In this document: in pieces, positions 1 through 13,071 of the stretch
Position numbering within the stretch: position 1 is the first letter of the stretch
How the letters are laid out: each line of letters opens with the position of its first letter
From: Sclerotinia nivalis
Lineage: Eukaryota; Ascomycota; Leotiomycetes; Helotiales; Sclerotiniaceae
Length of the DNA stretch: 64,000 nt
Direction of reading: 5' to 3'
NCBI GenBank assembly: GCA_029531795.1
Contig: JAPEIS010000004.1
Location: 1,922,001 to 1,986,000, forward strand
Position numbers and translations under genes: made by a program
Notes under the pieces: generated by a model
Databases searched by the model: none
The model's input: the letters and a program-made list of their open reading frames with translations, nothing else
What the model was told of the DNA's origin: nothing

Positions 1-3000
1 GTATTTGGTGCTTGGTAGAAGGAAAAACTATGCTTGGAAGGAGCCAGCACAATCAAGTTATCTTCTTCGAGGCCTTCATTCGCTTGGCAAGCTTAAGTGA
101 TGCTTTTCCTTCTGTATTAATGAGAACTCAGTACCGCAACCCAAAAACCAAACGGTTAGTCACCGCTTTCACTGGTCGATCGGTCACTATTGAGAAAGAT
201 TAAAGTGCTTTGGATGTCCCCGTTGTGGTCGTAATGTAGGTAACCCCACTGTTAGAACTGTAATAGTGTATTTTCAAAAATCCCCGAGGAATAATGACCT
301 GGTGTTCGCAAGTCACATTCCAGCTTTTCAAAGACCGAGTAAGTTACTATACTGAAACAGGGCTTACAGACGGCTTTGAATCAGCTTGTTTCAATGTTTT
401 GCCTTCCAAAAATGTGTACTTTGTGAAATGAATTAACCCAATTTCGATTCCAGCTTCAGTGGTTCAAGGCAGTAGAAAATGTACCTTAATATGGTGGGGT
501 GTATCGATTGATTGATTTCCTAATACTATGGTTACCAAGACTTTGGTGAAGATGGTGCGTTGCTAGATGGTGAGTAATCGATGTGGCTGAATTGAACTTG
601 CGGCCCGAAGAGCACACTTTGGCTAGTTTCTGTAATGCTAAATTGGAATTTAGACTATCGCGATTGCTTGCATTCCCTTGCTAGCTTTAAAATCATTCGA
701 TTTTCTGAGAATGGGTTGATAATGAAACGTATTCAAAGGATCAAAACGAAACCTTCGATTTGACGATTAAGTTCTGGACGTCTTTAGAGTCAATAAGTGA
801 CGTTGACACGATGATACGAAGTCCGAATGCGAAAGCCGATCTCCTAGTGCTGCTGTTTAGTAAAAGGCAGATCTGGTGAGTTGAGTAGAAATGACGAAAG
901 AACTCGGTTTCTGCGGCCTACGGCACAAGGCGTGTAAGAGCGATGTTAAGTAATTACCGTCGGTAGAAAATCTATGCGATGCCGGCGCGTGGTTGTGACA
1001 ATTCAAAATTTTGAAGCTTTTGATGCGCCGGAAATTACTACTATGCGACAAAACTGATGAGCCAACACCTCCTCTAAACCATTATATGTGTGTGTCATGG
1101 ACTTGAAAGAGAACGCAACTGTTCTGAGTATGCTGTATTTAAACTAGCCCGACTCAAAAGATAGTCTACGTCTGTTGGAAAATGAACGATATGCGTGTAA
1201 AGTAAAGAAAAGGAACCGGAGATGTAGAATGATTGACTTCAGTCTAGTAGCTATATTCAGATAAGACACTACTAGGTAGTTCCCAAAGGCAGAATGGAAG
1301 TGTGTGTAAAGGGATTGAAAGGAAGACTAGGAGGAAGCTTGTGTAATATTGACGTGAAATGGTGATTTAGTGTAGAAAATGATGGCCACCTTCCTTGAAA
1401 TGGTAGATAAAGTAGAAGGGAAGAATGGTAGTACCATATATGATTGGGTAGGGACTGTAACGGTGAACTGTGGAAAATGCATGAAAAAGAAATCTAGAGG
1501 AAGATTCCAAGAAAGACAAATTGCTGATCGACGATGATGCTGCTCGAGAGGTCCGGAACTCAATATCGAAAGGTGTTCTTACAAAGTTGAGAGAATATCC
1601 AGGGAAGCCTTGTCTTGCCTACTTCTTTTCCCTTTCCTTCCAACCTTCTTCCTTAGTTTACTTGGTGTGAAATAAATTATCCTCCACACGCTCCAATTGG
1701 GTACCAAAGCCACCAATCTCGATGCCGCTGCGCTGCCAGTCTGCTGCACCCTTTCTTTGCAGTTCCTTGCCGTGTTGTCTTGTCTTCCCTTCCCCTGCCT
1801 TGCCGTCCTGTCAGCAATGCCTCAGTCTCAAGGTAAGCAATGAGGCCTCAGATAAATTCCTCCTGTACCGAGGGGAATTCCAAAAACGTATTAAACAAGG
1901 TGGTAGTCCGTCTCAAAATTAAATTCAAGGTTCCGAATATTCAAATCTGGGGAATTATTGCGTGGCTTTATCGTTGTCCTCGTGAAGTGAATGTTTTTGT
2001 TGTTGTAAGATTATCGCAAGCGCAAAAACATGCAACAACCAAAATTGCTCAATTTCCACCTCAAGAGAAATGAAATTTGTTCCTATTTGATTCAGTACGT
2101 TGAAAAGACAGTAAAATGCTATTATTTGTTGTGTTCTTGTCCTGTTGTGCTGTCCTTCAGGCTGTGCGGTGTAGTATGTTTAGCCCTCGGCTTTAAATAA
2201 CAATATCGATAGGGCGATGTTGCGATACACAGTTCCAAGCCAAGTTACATATATCTCAACTCGGGACTTTCCAGGAATAAATTCACTTCCTTCAGGCGGC
2301 GACCAATCCTAATGGGTCTCAGATTGACCTGTGGATGGATTGGTGGGTAGTAAGAAACTAGGATCATAAAAAGAGTTCAGGGAGGGGGCGGAAAGGGAGT
2401 GAAAAAGCATGGATGGGATGGTACCGGATAGTATGTGGACTGTTCGGGGAAACGTGGGAATGGAGAAAGGGTGATTTAGTAAAGTGGATATACAACCCGT
2501 TCCTAGAATCGGCCTGTTGCAAATGGGTTGTTCTTTTCGTTGGTGTTTATAGAAATCTTGCGATGCTGTTGATGGAGTTATTGGCAATTGATTTTTGGCT
2601 GAGAGAATGGAAAACCGTTTTTGATAAATCAAATCTCCGACTTAATCCTCGTTCCTTTCCAGATTATTCGCGTTCCCCTTCCCCAAATGGCAAATACCTC
2701 AGGCGCTTTTTTTTTTCATTTTTTTTGGTTTGGTTTGGTTTGGTTGAAAAGAATTCTTTGGAAAAATGGTGGCTGATTTTACTTGCTTGTTGGTTTTGCT
2801 AGCACACGACCCAAACTGATGACCCCAGTAGCCTGACGGCTTGATATCCTTGAAGAGATTTCGAAATACCCTTGGATCGAACCAATAACCCTGTCAATAA
2901 GGCGTTTCTTCCACCTGCACTACTGGTATTGGAAAAGTTGGAGATGCAAGGGTATATTGAAGACGTACCCGCTGAAGCATCCGCAGCAACACGAACTCAG

Positions 3001-6000
3001 CCTTTTAGCTCGATCTTTGTGGCAAGCCAACCAGCGTGTACGACTCGGTAGAATCGACCGAACGTTCTTTTCACAACGTTGGAGTTAGTTTGACAGAACG
3101 GAATGGGGCGTGGCGTGGGTGCGATCAAACCATGTACAAGGGTTTGAACATCGTGGAAACCATTGAGAATATATTTGATTGGCTGAATGGAAGGAGGTTG
3201 TGTGAAAGGGAGATAGATCCGGACTAACACTTTTCTTGTAGGTGATCACACTGGTTAGGAAAAAAAGGAAAATTTCTTTTGAATCGAAAAGCATAGGTGT
3301 GCATATCTTCGGTTAAAATGGTATGATGGCATTTTCTATGGACTGCATCATTCTCTCCACAAAATCATGTATGAAGATGCTTTACAATATTCTATTTCCT
3401 GCAGCGACCAGGTACCAGCCCACATGCCTCGAGGGAACGGGAGCCAAGGGCCGTTTTCAACGCCTAGACACGCGCGCGCCCTCATTTGGTATTATCTGTC
3501 TAGGTCTAGACTTACGCGCTTCCAGGCCTCGTGGTTAAAGGGAGAATTCTCATCTTATTAGATACCCTAGATTATCTTCGAGGCGCTGATAGAAATTCCA
3601 ACGATTCAGATGGAAGGAATAAAAACGTGGCATTCGTTTTTGTTATTGAAACACAACATAATTAGTTTATGGCTACAACAGACGAGATCGTTACCACCAA
3701 GCGGCAAGATCATGCCACACGGCCACTATTCCCACATTCCGTTGTCAAACTGGACGGGCCGTCCAGTTCGTACGTCTGCAGGATTATTATTGCATACTCT
3801 GTACTGGTGACAAAGAATACACGGCCAAGGGGTATATTTATCTGATGTCATATTTTAAGTCTACATTGTTATCTCCCACTTTACCCTCACCTATATGACT
3901 TCACACCCTCGTATCTTCTGACCTTCCTGTGAAAATTTATTAAAATGAAGATGTAACAATACTAAATACATAAGCCTACAGTAGTTTCTGAGTTAAGCTT
4001 ATGCAGACGAAAGATCGCCTATTGCGGGAAGACGGGAATCCCGTAGTTTAGCTTACCGTACGCGAGATGATGAAGGGGTCCGTTCCAAATTCCAACGTCC
4101 AAATAATTCAGAGGGCTCCGCATATAATCCTCCGAAATGAAAGTGAAGAAGGGAAGGTAGAGAAATTAAGAAGAGAGAAAATCGGAGATCAACAATGTGC
4201 CAACAAAACAACAATCAACAAATATTGAGGGTACCATTACATTACTATGTAGGGACCCCATTGTAGTGTAACATCAATTAAAATTATGGTGGTGTGGTCA
4301 TTGTGTGTGGTAGAAGACGACTCTTTTCAGCCCCGGGTCGGCTTCCTACGTATGGAACGACCCGAGATGTGATCACCCAAACCCCTGGTTCATGGGATTC
4401 TTGAATCAGGATTTTGTGGAAATAAATAGCCGCTGTTAACGATGAAAAGAGAAAAGAGGAAATTAAAAATATTGTTTCTTCTATTTGTTCCTTGAGAATT
4501 CTAAAGATATTTCAAGCGAGATCTCTCAATTGTTCCATCAAGCATTCCTGGATGTGACCGAGACAATTTATTAGTGTTTCCACTGGAATGTTTAGTAAGA
4601 TTTTTTATTATTTTAAATATAGGTCGGCGAAGTGGGAACAACACATGGTAAATGACTTATTTTGGGAATTTAATGCGGAGAAAAACCCGTTCTTTTGAGA
4701 GACCTGAATTGATCCACTCAGGTAACAACATCAGACGAGAGCTTGAATATTGCTAAAGCCACATAATCAACGCATTGTCAGCCAAAAAAAAATGATGACA
4801 CGGTAACGCCAAGTTTCGAGCATTCGGGCTGACCTTCTTGAGAGCATACGGCAGCGACGGAAAGCAAAAGTCGGCTCAACCCCCGAATAGGCCAAGGGTG
4901 ACCATACATTCGGGACACTAGCAACGAACGAACAATGGGAAATCCTTGAAACTTGCCGAAAAATATGTGGTGTCCATTCTTCATCAATCTCCACATCTGA
5001 TGACTTCCCTCTTTCCTGATTTTCTACCTGTCCAATTACGACATGGAGAACACGATGATTACCTTATCTCTATTCCGTACTAGGGGCTGCCACAGTGCCA
5101 CTCCTACCAGCATCTATCAAGTTATCAACGGACCAAACATCTATCATTGTGATCATCCTGTGCCTCTCGCACGCGGCACCCCACTATCGACAACACATCT
5201 TGCATTGACCATCAAAGCGTTTTTTTATTCTTGTCGTTCTTGATTCTTTACTCCTCTGACCCCATCTATTACCACTCATTGGCTTGACCGCTTCACCACT
5301 AACTACATCTGAAGGTCACATTACTTTCTGTTCATGCGGGCACCCGTTAGTCTTGTTTCTAAAACTGCAAAGTGCATTCCCGCCCGCGAAAGCGGCGCGG
5401 AACGAGGACACCCTCGCATTGCATACTCACATGGATCATGGTGGTGTTGCAGGCAACGAATTAAAAAAATCATTTATTTGTTATGGATCAATTGTGTTTT
5501 TGACGAGGATAATGTGCGAAAAGTTCCTGCACTTGTTGACGGTCGCGGTTTTCTCTTCATCCAGCCATATAAGTTTCCTACAATTAAAGGTAATTTGCCT
5601 ATATGTACGGAGGTTACACAAGAAGGTCGAATTTAAACCTTGCTCCCACACCTTTCGCTACGAAAGCTTGAGGTTTGCTGGATAAATGATGCAGCAGGTC
5701 TACCCAGTCTAGTTCTATACTCACATATATTTATCATTTGTCCTTTTTCATGAAACTAAAAGACAAAATACTAGTTAATTAGAGGTTCTGAGAGCATGTT
5801 AAGAAACAAAACAGATTGTTCTTAATCTGCTCCACTCCTACATCGCACTATAGTACTCCGTACGTACGTGAGTAGCTGAAGGATCGGCAAGGGCTACACT
5901 GGGGTAACCATGCCGAATAGTCTATAAACTAGTTGCCAGCTGAATGGCACTGGGAAGTTACCTCCGTATAGGGCAATAAATAAATAATCGGGGCGAATAT

Positions 6001-8973
6001 TAATAGATATAAAAATGAATCTGAATAGGGCTATTTGCCGATGCATCAATACATAAATAACAAAAGATTTGTTGATTAGGCAGGTACTCCTGGGCTAGGC
6101 CTAGATTATGGGGCATACGGTGAGTGCACCTAGTTAGAAAGGCGAAAACCGTCCTGCAGCGGGCCGAGCAGACAAACTAATTCAGTTACATCGTGTACGC
6201 TTAATCCAACCAAAAGTCTTACCGTTGTATGGTGTTACCTCGATTAAATCATTAAAACAATTGGGCTCTGTACAACACCTATTTTTCATGAAGAAAACCT
6301 GCTTACATCTTCCCCTTTTGGAAGGCTCAATCAAAATCTTTTGAACCATCCATTCTCATCAGAGATTGGATAAGGAATGGACGCATCATCTAAAGTCTTT
6401 ATACATTCAATCACGTCAGGGATTTCCCTGTCTTTGACGGACAGCAGCGATAGAAAGTTGGGAGGCATTACAGAAGTCAGCAAGGTTACTGATTGGAACT
6501 TTCCGTCCGATGAAATGAGAGGTCAAACACTGGTCTGCTTGCACACCGCTGAAATATTTGCATATCATACAGTATTTCAATCTAAATCTAACTCAAACAA
6601 TCCGGCAATCATCCACATCAAAGTATTTTCCGAAACGATTTGCACGCTTGGAGCAGCCCGTTCCTCCTTCAAGGAACACAGATATTCGTCGAGAATACTT
6701 AGTTAGGCACAGCACACTCCGTGCTCTCTCTTTTGTTGTTACACCAGCTTGATTCTTACGCCTCATTCCCGCAGCACAAGCCCTACGACCAATAAATACA
6801 TAATGCTACCGTACTAGTACTGATTTCTGTACACCGTACGGACATCACAAATAGTAAGCACTACCGGTCCATGTGCTCTTTTGCAATTTTCAAGCCCAAA
6901 CAAAGTGAGTATTACAGGAGAGACTATGCGCTACAATGATATATTTTTATCCCTTTCGGCTATATTTATTGGATCCGAGCATTTTGAACGATACATGGGT
7001 AAGTATTGGTACGGGCGTTGACCTGCCTTGTGGCTTTGTGGGGTTCAAAATATTTACGGGAGTATTTCAAACTCCGCGCCCACACACACTGATTCACCAC
7101 TTGGTTTTGACAATCTACTCGTCGTTATTTGGATCGTTTTCTATTTCAATCATTCACTAGCCTCCTTTCTCCTCATCAGCAAAACAAATGAACTATATTT
7201 TCCAATACCTTAGATCAGCGTGTTGGCGGCCAATTTAAGCGATGTATCATGTATGTATGAGTCGACATTGTGTATATTGCAGAACCATAAAGATTGAATG
7301 GCATACGAAGTACATGTTACAGGTTTCCACCACAATATTCACGGCTGGATACCATACATATACATGGGGCCATACCTTGAACATATGTGCATATGTTGGT
7401 AAGTAATCTCGTCATTGGACTTTGTTCGCATACCTGGTTAGGGACTGACTCTTATGCTTTATACTACTGTATGAGCCAGGAGTGAAGATGCAAGATACCG
7501 TATTTGGCAAGTGGAAGGCATGCGAAGCATCTCCATGGCGGACGGGAATTAATCGCGGGAGGGAAGAGGCGAGCGAGTGCTTGGCTGGCAGGCTGGGATC
7601 TTTTTGGGTACACACCGGCGAGTTCTAAATTAGGACGAAAATATGGGATTGAAACTCTGATTTTGAAGTACGGAGTAAGGCAAGGAAATCTATTCATTCC
7701 TTTATAATTAGTAAAGTAGACGAAGGATGCTTACACAAAGATGCATTGCATTCTGACTTACCCAAAACCACAATCGGTGTCCATGTTCATCTCACGACCC
7801 GATAGATAAAGATTACAATTCATGCAGACACAGCCCTCGGACTCAAAGCAAGTCGGCTTGATGGCGCATTTACGGCCCACCGATCAAAACGGTCTCGGGC
7901 ATTGAACCGATCAACAGGGTATCCTAAATATGACATCTCACATTTCTTCAATTTGTCAACTTACCTAAATGCGGACAAGAGTGGAGTGGAATTCTGATCA
8001 TGAGATGGAAATATCAACGGTCTGTCAATTTGGTTGGGTTTACAGGGTTGTTCGGGTCTTATTGCCACGCTGCGTTGAAGGGATTTTCATGTGCCTTATG
8101 TTTGCATTTTTCTCTTCCCTCGGTTATGTAGAATGGTCTAGAAGGAGGGGTCGTTGAAGACTAGAGATGTGCTGAGATATGACACAAACAAAACAAGCAA
8201 GAAAGACTTAATACGAGCAATTAGGTGTTCTATTATATTATATCATATTTGCAATTTGATGACTCGTACTTTAGATCGATTTAAGTTTCAATTTTAATGT
8301 GTGAGATTGAACTTGGGTGATGATAAGAGTAAACGGTGCGAATGTGGGCTCGAATACCATGGGTGGAAGAGGTAAACACAAGGTACGAGGGACAAGTAAT
8401 CTATACATGGGTACATGGAGTTTCATTTCATTGCTTACGGCGTGTAGCTACCCTGCGCGAGCGGTGAGTTTTGGATTGGGTCATGAGGTTACAGTGAGCA
8501 TACAGTGAGCATATCACATTTCATCACATCACATGATAGAGCTTACTCTTACAATATATCCAGGTGTAGGAATTTTAAAGGCTGAAGCGGCTATGAAAAG
8601 TGACAAGTCTTGTGTTATAAGCTGAATTTGATTTGAGATGATGGATTGAAAAGAGGGCGAAGTCCGCTCATGGGTTCATCACGATATAGCATCGTATTCT
8701 TTCACTGGAGTTGCTCCGTCTTAGAGATCATATACGAAGGTTCAACCAGTTACCAAGCTTTCAAGTCCGGGTGTCATTTATTGCGTTGTTCATTCATCAC
8801 AAACGCTTTCGGAACTAAGACTTCACTTGCTTTAATTATATATACGTACCCTGCAAGGAAAATCAATTATGGATTAATGACCATTGCGCGAACTCTACGA
8901 TCGGTGGGATATTGGATAATAGGTAGGCTTCTCGCAGGTGCCGTGCCGTGCAGTATATATTGGTGTTGAATTT

Positions 8974-9010
8974 GTTGGTGGCAAGTTGGTGGCAAGTTGG
9001 TGGCAAGTTG
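8974..9010. repeat. 11-base tandem repeat, three copies
   Basis: The unit GTTGGTGGCAA is repeated three times head to tail without a mismatch, followed by a partial fourth copy. It lies in the gene-poor region and no coding frame uses it. Confidence 0.9.
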
Positions 9011-11616
9011 ATATACTACACCAGTATTGGTATTCTTCAAATTTGAATAAGATTTCTGCTGAACCTTTTTATCCATATACTACCCGCATTCCGTCGTACC
9101 TTCCTTTCCAACTGTTATTTGATTAGCACCAACATGACTGTAATTGGTAACGTAATTCTCCACTTCACCTCGCTTTTCATTATGTCTTTGGTGGCTGGAT
9201 TTCAGGCTCTTGGAACTTGAATAGTATAGAAGTTACGCCACCTAAAGTACTAGGATGGGTTATGGCTCCCTCCGTTTTGAGATGTAAACCAAAGTATCGG
9301 CGTCGGGATAAGAACATGATGTTATCTACTTCGTGAGGGGTGGGCTGTATTAGGTATCCCAACGGGAAACAATCTGATTTGCCGGTGTAAAATACCTACT
9401 GTTTTTTTCATATCGTGTTCGGAACATGAATATGAAAATTGAGATGAAGTTTCCGGTCGAATGGAGAGCGAGTCATAGTTGTCTGCGTTCATGTTAAAAT
9501 GTCATTCATGTAGAGATCCACCCGAGGCAGAAAATATCTACTAGTCTTGACGTCCAGCATCCTCAATATTATTCTGCCACTTTAGTACTCGTTATCATTT
9601 CAAGTTTTTCTTCTAAGAAGACTATTGAATTATTCTTTAAGTTCGAATCTTATCTTTCGATTTTAAACACCAAAAGTGACCGGCGCTTTGCTGGTTCAGG
9701 CTCTCACGCCATTAAGCCCTCGTTCTAACCGCACTATATTGTCAAAATTGTATGGTGACACATAAAAATTGAGGTGCGGTCTCCAGTATGACGTAAAATA
9801 ACAGTTTTATGATGTTGAAAGGCTTGGACAAAGGCGAATCTGATTGTTCTTGGGCCAGAGCAGCACTTTCTTTACCGTAGATGGATGTGACCGAGCCGGG
9901 ATCACCATTCCCTCGAAAAGTTCGCATCGAACCGCACCGGAACCACGAAAATCACTCTTGCTTTGACGTCTTCTGTGTTTCATTATCCATTGACGTCAAA
10001 TTTTACACAGATCTCTCTGTGAATCTTCAAGTGAATCAGCATCGACACCTGGATGACCTGTCGATCCTAGTTGCCTCCCCGTCTCTATTGGCCAGTTCGG
10101 TGGCGACTGTTGTCGTGTCTGCTTAGATGGTGTAAGTTCAAGAGTTTGGCAATTACCAACGATTCTGTAAGCTTAGACGGCACGTCACCTGGCCACTGCG
10201 TATCATTATCGACTTGTCGAGGCGGTTGGCGTATGACTAGTATAACTTAGTCTGACACATAACGGTTTGCGACTTCCGCAAACAGCTAGCATGTACTAAA
10301 AAAAAAGGGGGGGTTGATCGATCCATTTGGGACCACCAAAGTTGAGACAGTTTGAAGTCATTGAACTCTTAACCAGATCTGCACCATTTTTCAATCAGAC
10401 TATTGTGTTGAGAAACGGCCTTGATGGCTACCTGAATTTAATCCCCTCACATTGAGCTAGCCTTTCAACTTAATGGTTTCGGAATGCAAGGTCCGCAACA
10501 CAGATGATCGGTGATTTTTCTCGATGTCGCCAGGACGTAACGTATAGATGTACAATGGAAAGCCAGTTAGCTATTTACGATTCCTGTAAAGCTACGGCGG
10601 ATCACATAATGCCTTTGTGATAAGTGATCTAGGTTCGGCAGCTGAGGAAGCTCAAGCCGCGAAGCGTCCATTACCTTTGTTTAGCCAAAGTCTATTCCCA
10701 ATCTTGCGCCATGTCCCAAAAAATCATCGACAGATCAGTCAGAGTGGTGCCGCCGACTCTGCATCTATTGTGATAATTAACTATGCTCAATAAGTTTGAA
10801 TGACATTTCACTGTAATTTACGTGCGAAAATCTTACAATAATACTAGGGGAAGACTTGGTGTCATATTTTCAAGCAAAAACACCGCTTCGTGGCAGGATC
10901 GTCTGAAGGCACTAAATAAATATGTGTAGCCAAAGTTTTCGCAGTGTTGTAATTTATTGAATCGTTGATATATGCTGTCTACAAGAGGAGAAGCAGGGCA
11001 GAATCAACATGCACCGCAAATCTCATATGATTACCCAGAAAAATGCCCAATTTGAGACTGTTGAGTGTGAGCTGCTGCTCATTCTCCCGGAGCGTCATGA
11101 TTATACTACCACTTATCTCTATCATATCCATTCTTGTCATTATCCGTAAAAATGTGCCAATACAGCATTGTTCATCGCAAAGCATTTGCGCCTGCTTGTA
11201 GAATATTAACATATGCAATAAACCGATACGAGAACCAGCCTGTAGGTCTTGTTGGCAGTGCATCGAAGTACTAGCTATTGACGTGTTTTCACTCTTCCTG
11301 TCTTGCATACCATTTCAAGCTTTTCATACTGCACTATGTTACATTGTGTCTGCTACCATATCAATTATTCCCTGCCAAGTTATCTATCAGACCAATTATG
11401 ACTGTTTCAATCTCCTGCCCATCTACTGTCGCACATTCCATCTTCCTGAATTACCCCCAGAACTCCGTATTGTATCGTTTCGAGGATTGGATATAGATAA
11501 TGCGGTGTGAGAAAATGAGTGCTTTGCTTCGCGGGCGGGTCGTAATGTAAGATCTTACAACTTGCAGCTGCGTGTCTGTGGATAGAGAATGGGACGGTAC
11601 ATTCTATTATCTTCAT

Positions 11617-12237
11617 ATTCCTCCATGCACGTGTAGATCAATCACGGTGCTTGACGGAAGAAATATTGTCATTGGAAGAATTGCTTTGAATAGTTGCTTT
11701 ATGCTTTCATCGTCTAGATAAGCTGTAGTCATCGGAGCTGTATTGAGGATATTCGGAGTCATGTTTGCCATGAATGGTGCACCATGTGCCTAGAAAGAAA
11801 ACTTGTCAACAATCGCTGCGTTGATAAAAGCTCACAACAAACATGTCCATTTTGATCGAAATACACTCGAAGAGATAGTTTCAACCAACTTGGAAACGAG
11901 ATCGTATCTTGTAGTTGTTTCTTGTTATCCTGGTTCGAATTCTGGTTGATGCTCATCATACAATTCGACAACCCTCTTCCTATTGACTCAATTCAGCGTA
12001 CGAATAGCCGCAGATGTACATGCGTTCAAAGTCGGACCCGCAGTTGCCTTCGCGAAGTCTGTCAAGCAATTGATAGTCGGCTAACGTGGTTTGGATCGAA
12101 CTTCGGAGATAATTTGAAGGATCGCACAGAGAATTACTGGTACGGTCGTACATATTATTGCAGAAATAAAGAAAGGCAGTGACTGTCAATTGAAAGGAAA
12201 AATAGTAATTAACTGTGCGGTTGTTCCACGAAGTCAT
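11617..12237 (-). other. Possible unrecognised spliced coding remnant
   Basis: Three minus-strand open segments lie in a row. One starts with ATG at about 12237 and runs to about 11980. A second covers the sequence containing SWLKLSLRVYFDQNGH. A third opens after a TTTCTAG acceptor near 11790 with AHGAPFMANMTPNILN and closes at a TGA near 11617. The second and third join in phase 0 if the intron begins GTTTGTTG, but the first does not join cleanly to the second. No domain is recognised. It may be a short hypothetical gene, a decayed one, or chance open frames. The entry only marks the least random part of the upstream region. Confidence 0.2.
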
Positions 12238-13071
12238 CTTTCTACTGTTGAATGAAGTTCTTCAAGGCCGTTGATCCTACCTACGAGGATGTAGTCTTGA
12301 TGCTCAACATCGTGCCTCCTCATGTAAATAGATCTTTTGATAGTTTCTAATTTCCCAAAATGTGTCGAGTTATAACCCAGAAGAGAAGGAAAGGACTTTG
12401 GGCAAAGAGAAATGGATTGGGTTACTCTTTCCCTCAGCTTAGCTGTGAAAATATTTAATCATGGTGAAGATCTTCGAAATTCAGTGCTGGTATTCACATT
12501 GAACTTAAACTCCTTCTGGTGAGATGCGTCTATCGCACTGATCTAAATTAGATTTTGTTTACTCCTGAATTTTCGTATAAGCGAAAGGGGTGTCTCAGAA
12601 TTTATACCTGGTAATCCAACCCAATGCTCCACCTCAATTCAGTGATAAAATGGCCAGGAAGGAGAAGATTACTTACAAGTGAATCAACATTTCAGTTCTT
12701 CTTAAGATAACATCTCATCTCACAAAACATGTTGCTTGACAAATCTGGAGGGTACGTACTATCTCCTCGAATTTATGATGTGGATATACTGATATGGGCC
12801 ACTCTTTTCGCTATCATCAAAATTATCTCGTCTTAATCAGGAAGGAATAGCGAGTAAAACATTTCATTCTTGAGGATGTTTACGAACGTTACACACCCGG
12901 AAGGTCCACCCCTCATGTTGGTGCCATGTCATCTCGCATATTTCTGTGCCGCAATTCACGTGTTGTTGCCTAGAGAATATCACCACTACTTCTTATTCTC
13001 ATTTCTGTTGCAACGTTCTATTTTCATCTATAATCATCGCCGAATAGCTTCATTTGACACAAGTATATATC

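Larger units (their letters stand above)
1..13071. other. Gene-poor region of about 13 kb
   Basis: No convincing gene was found here on either strand. Every open frame is short (under about 135 codons), has biased or random composition, and lacks a recognisable domain or a believable exon chain. The best candidate is a weak minus-strand exon chain near 11600-12240, described separately. The sequence is AT-rich with scattered homopolymer runs and a small 11-base tandem repeat at 8974-9010. Several short palindromic runs built on TACGGAGTA or TACTCCGTA occur (for example near 5851 and 7670). A stretch this long without a gene is unusual for a compact fungal genome and fits old decayed repeats, non-coding transcription or a subtelomere-like accessory segment. 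None of these was demonstrated. Confidence 0.55.

Noticed and set aside
2865..2910. GGTTCGATCC on the minus strand, resembling a tRNA B box
   Set aside because: The flanking bases do not form a five-pair T stem and there is no matching A box at the right distance.
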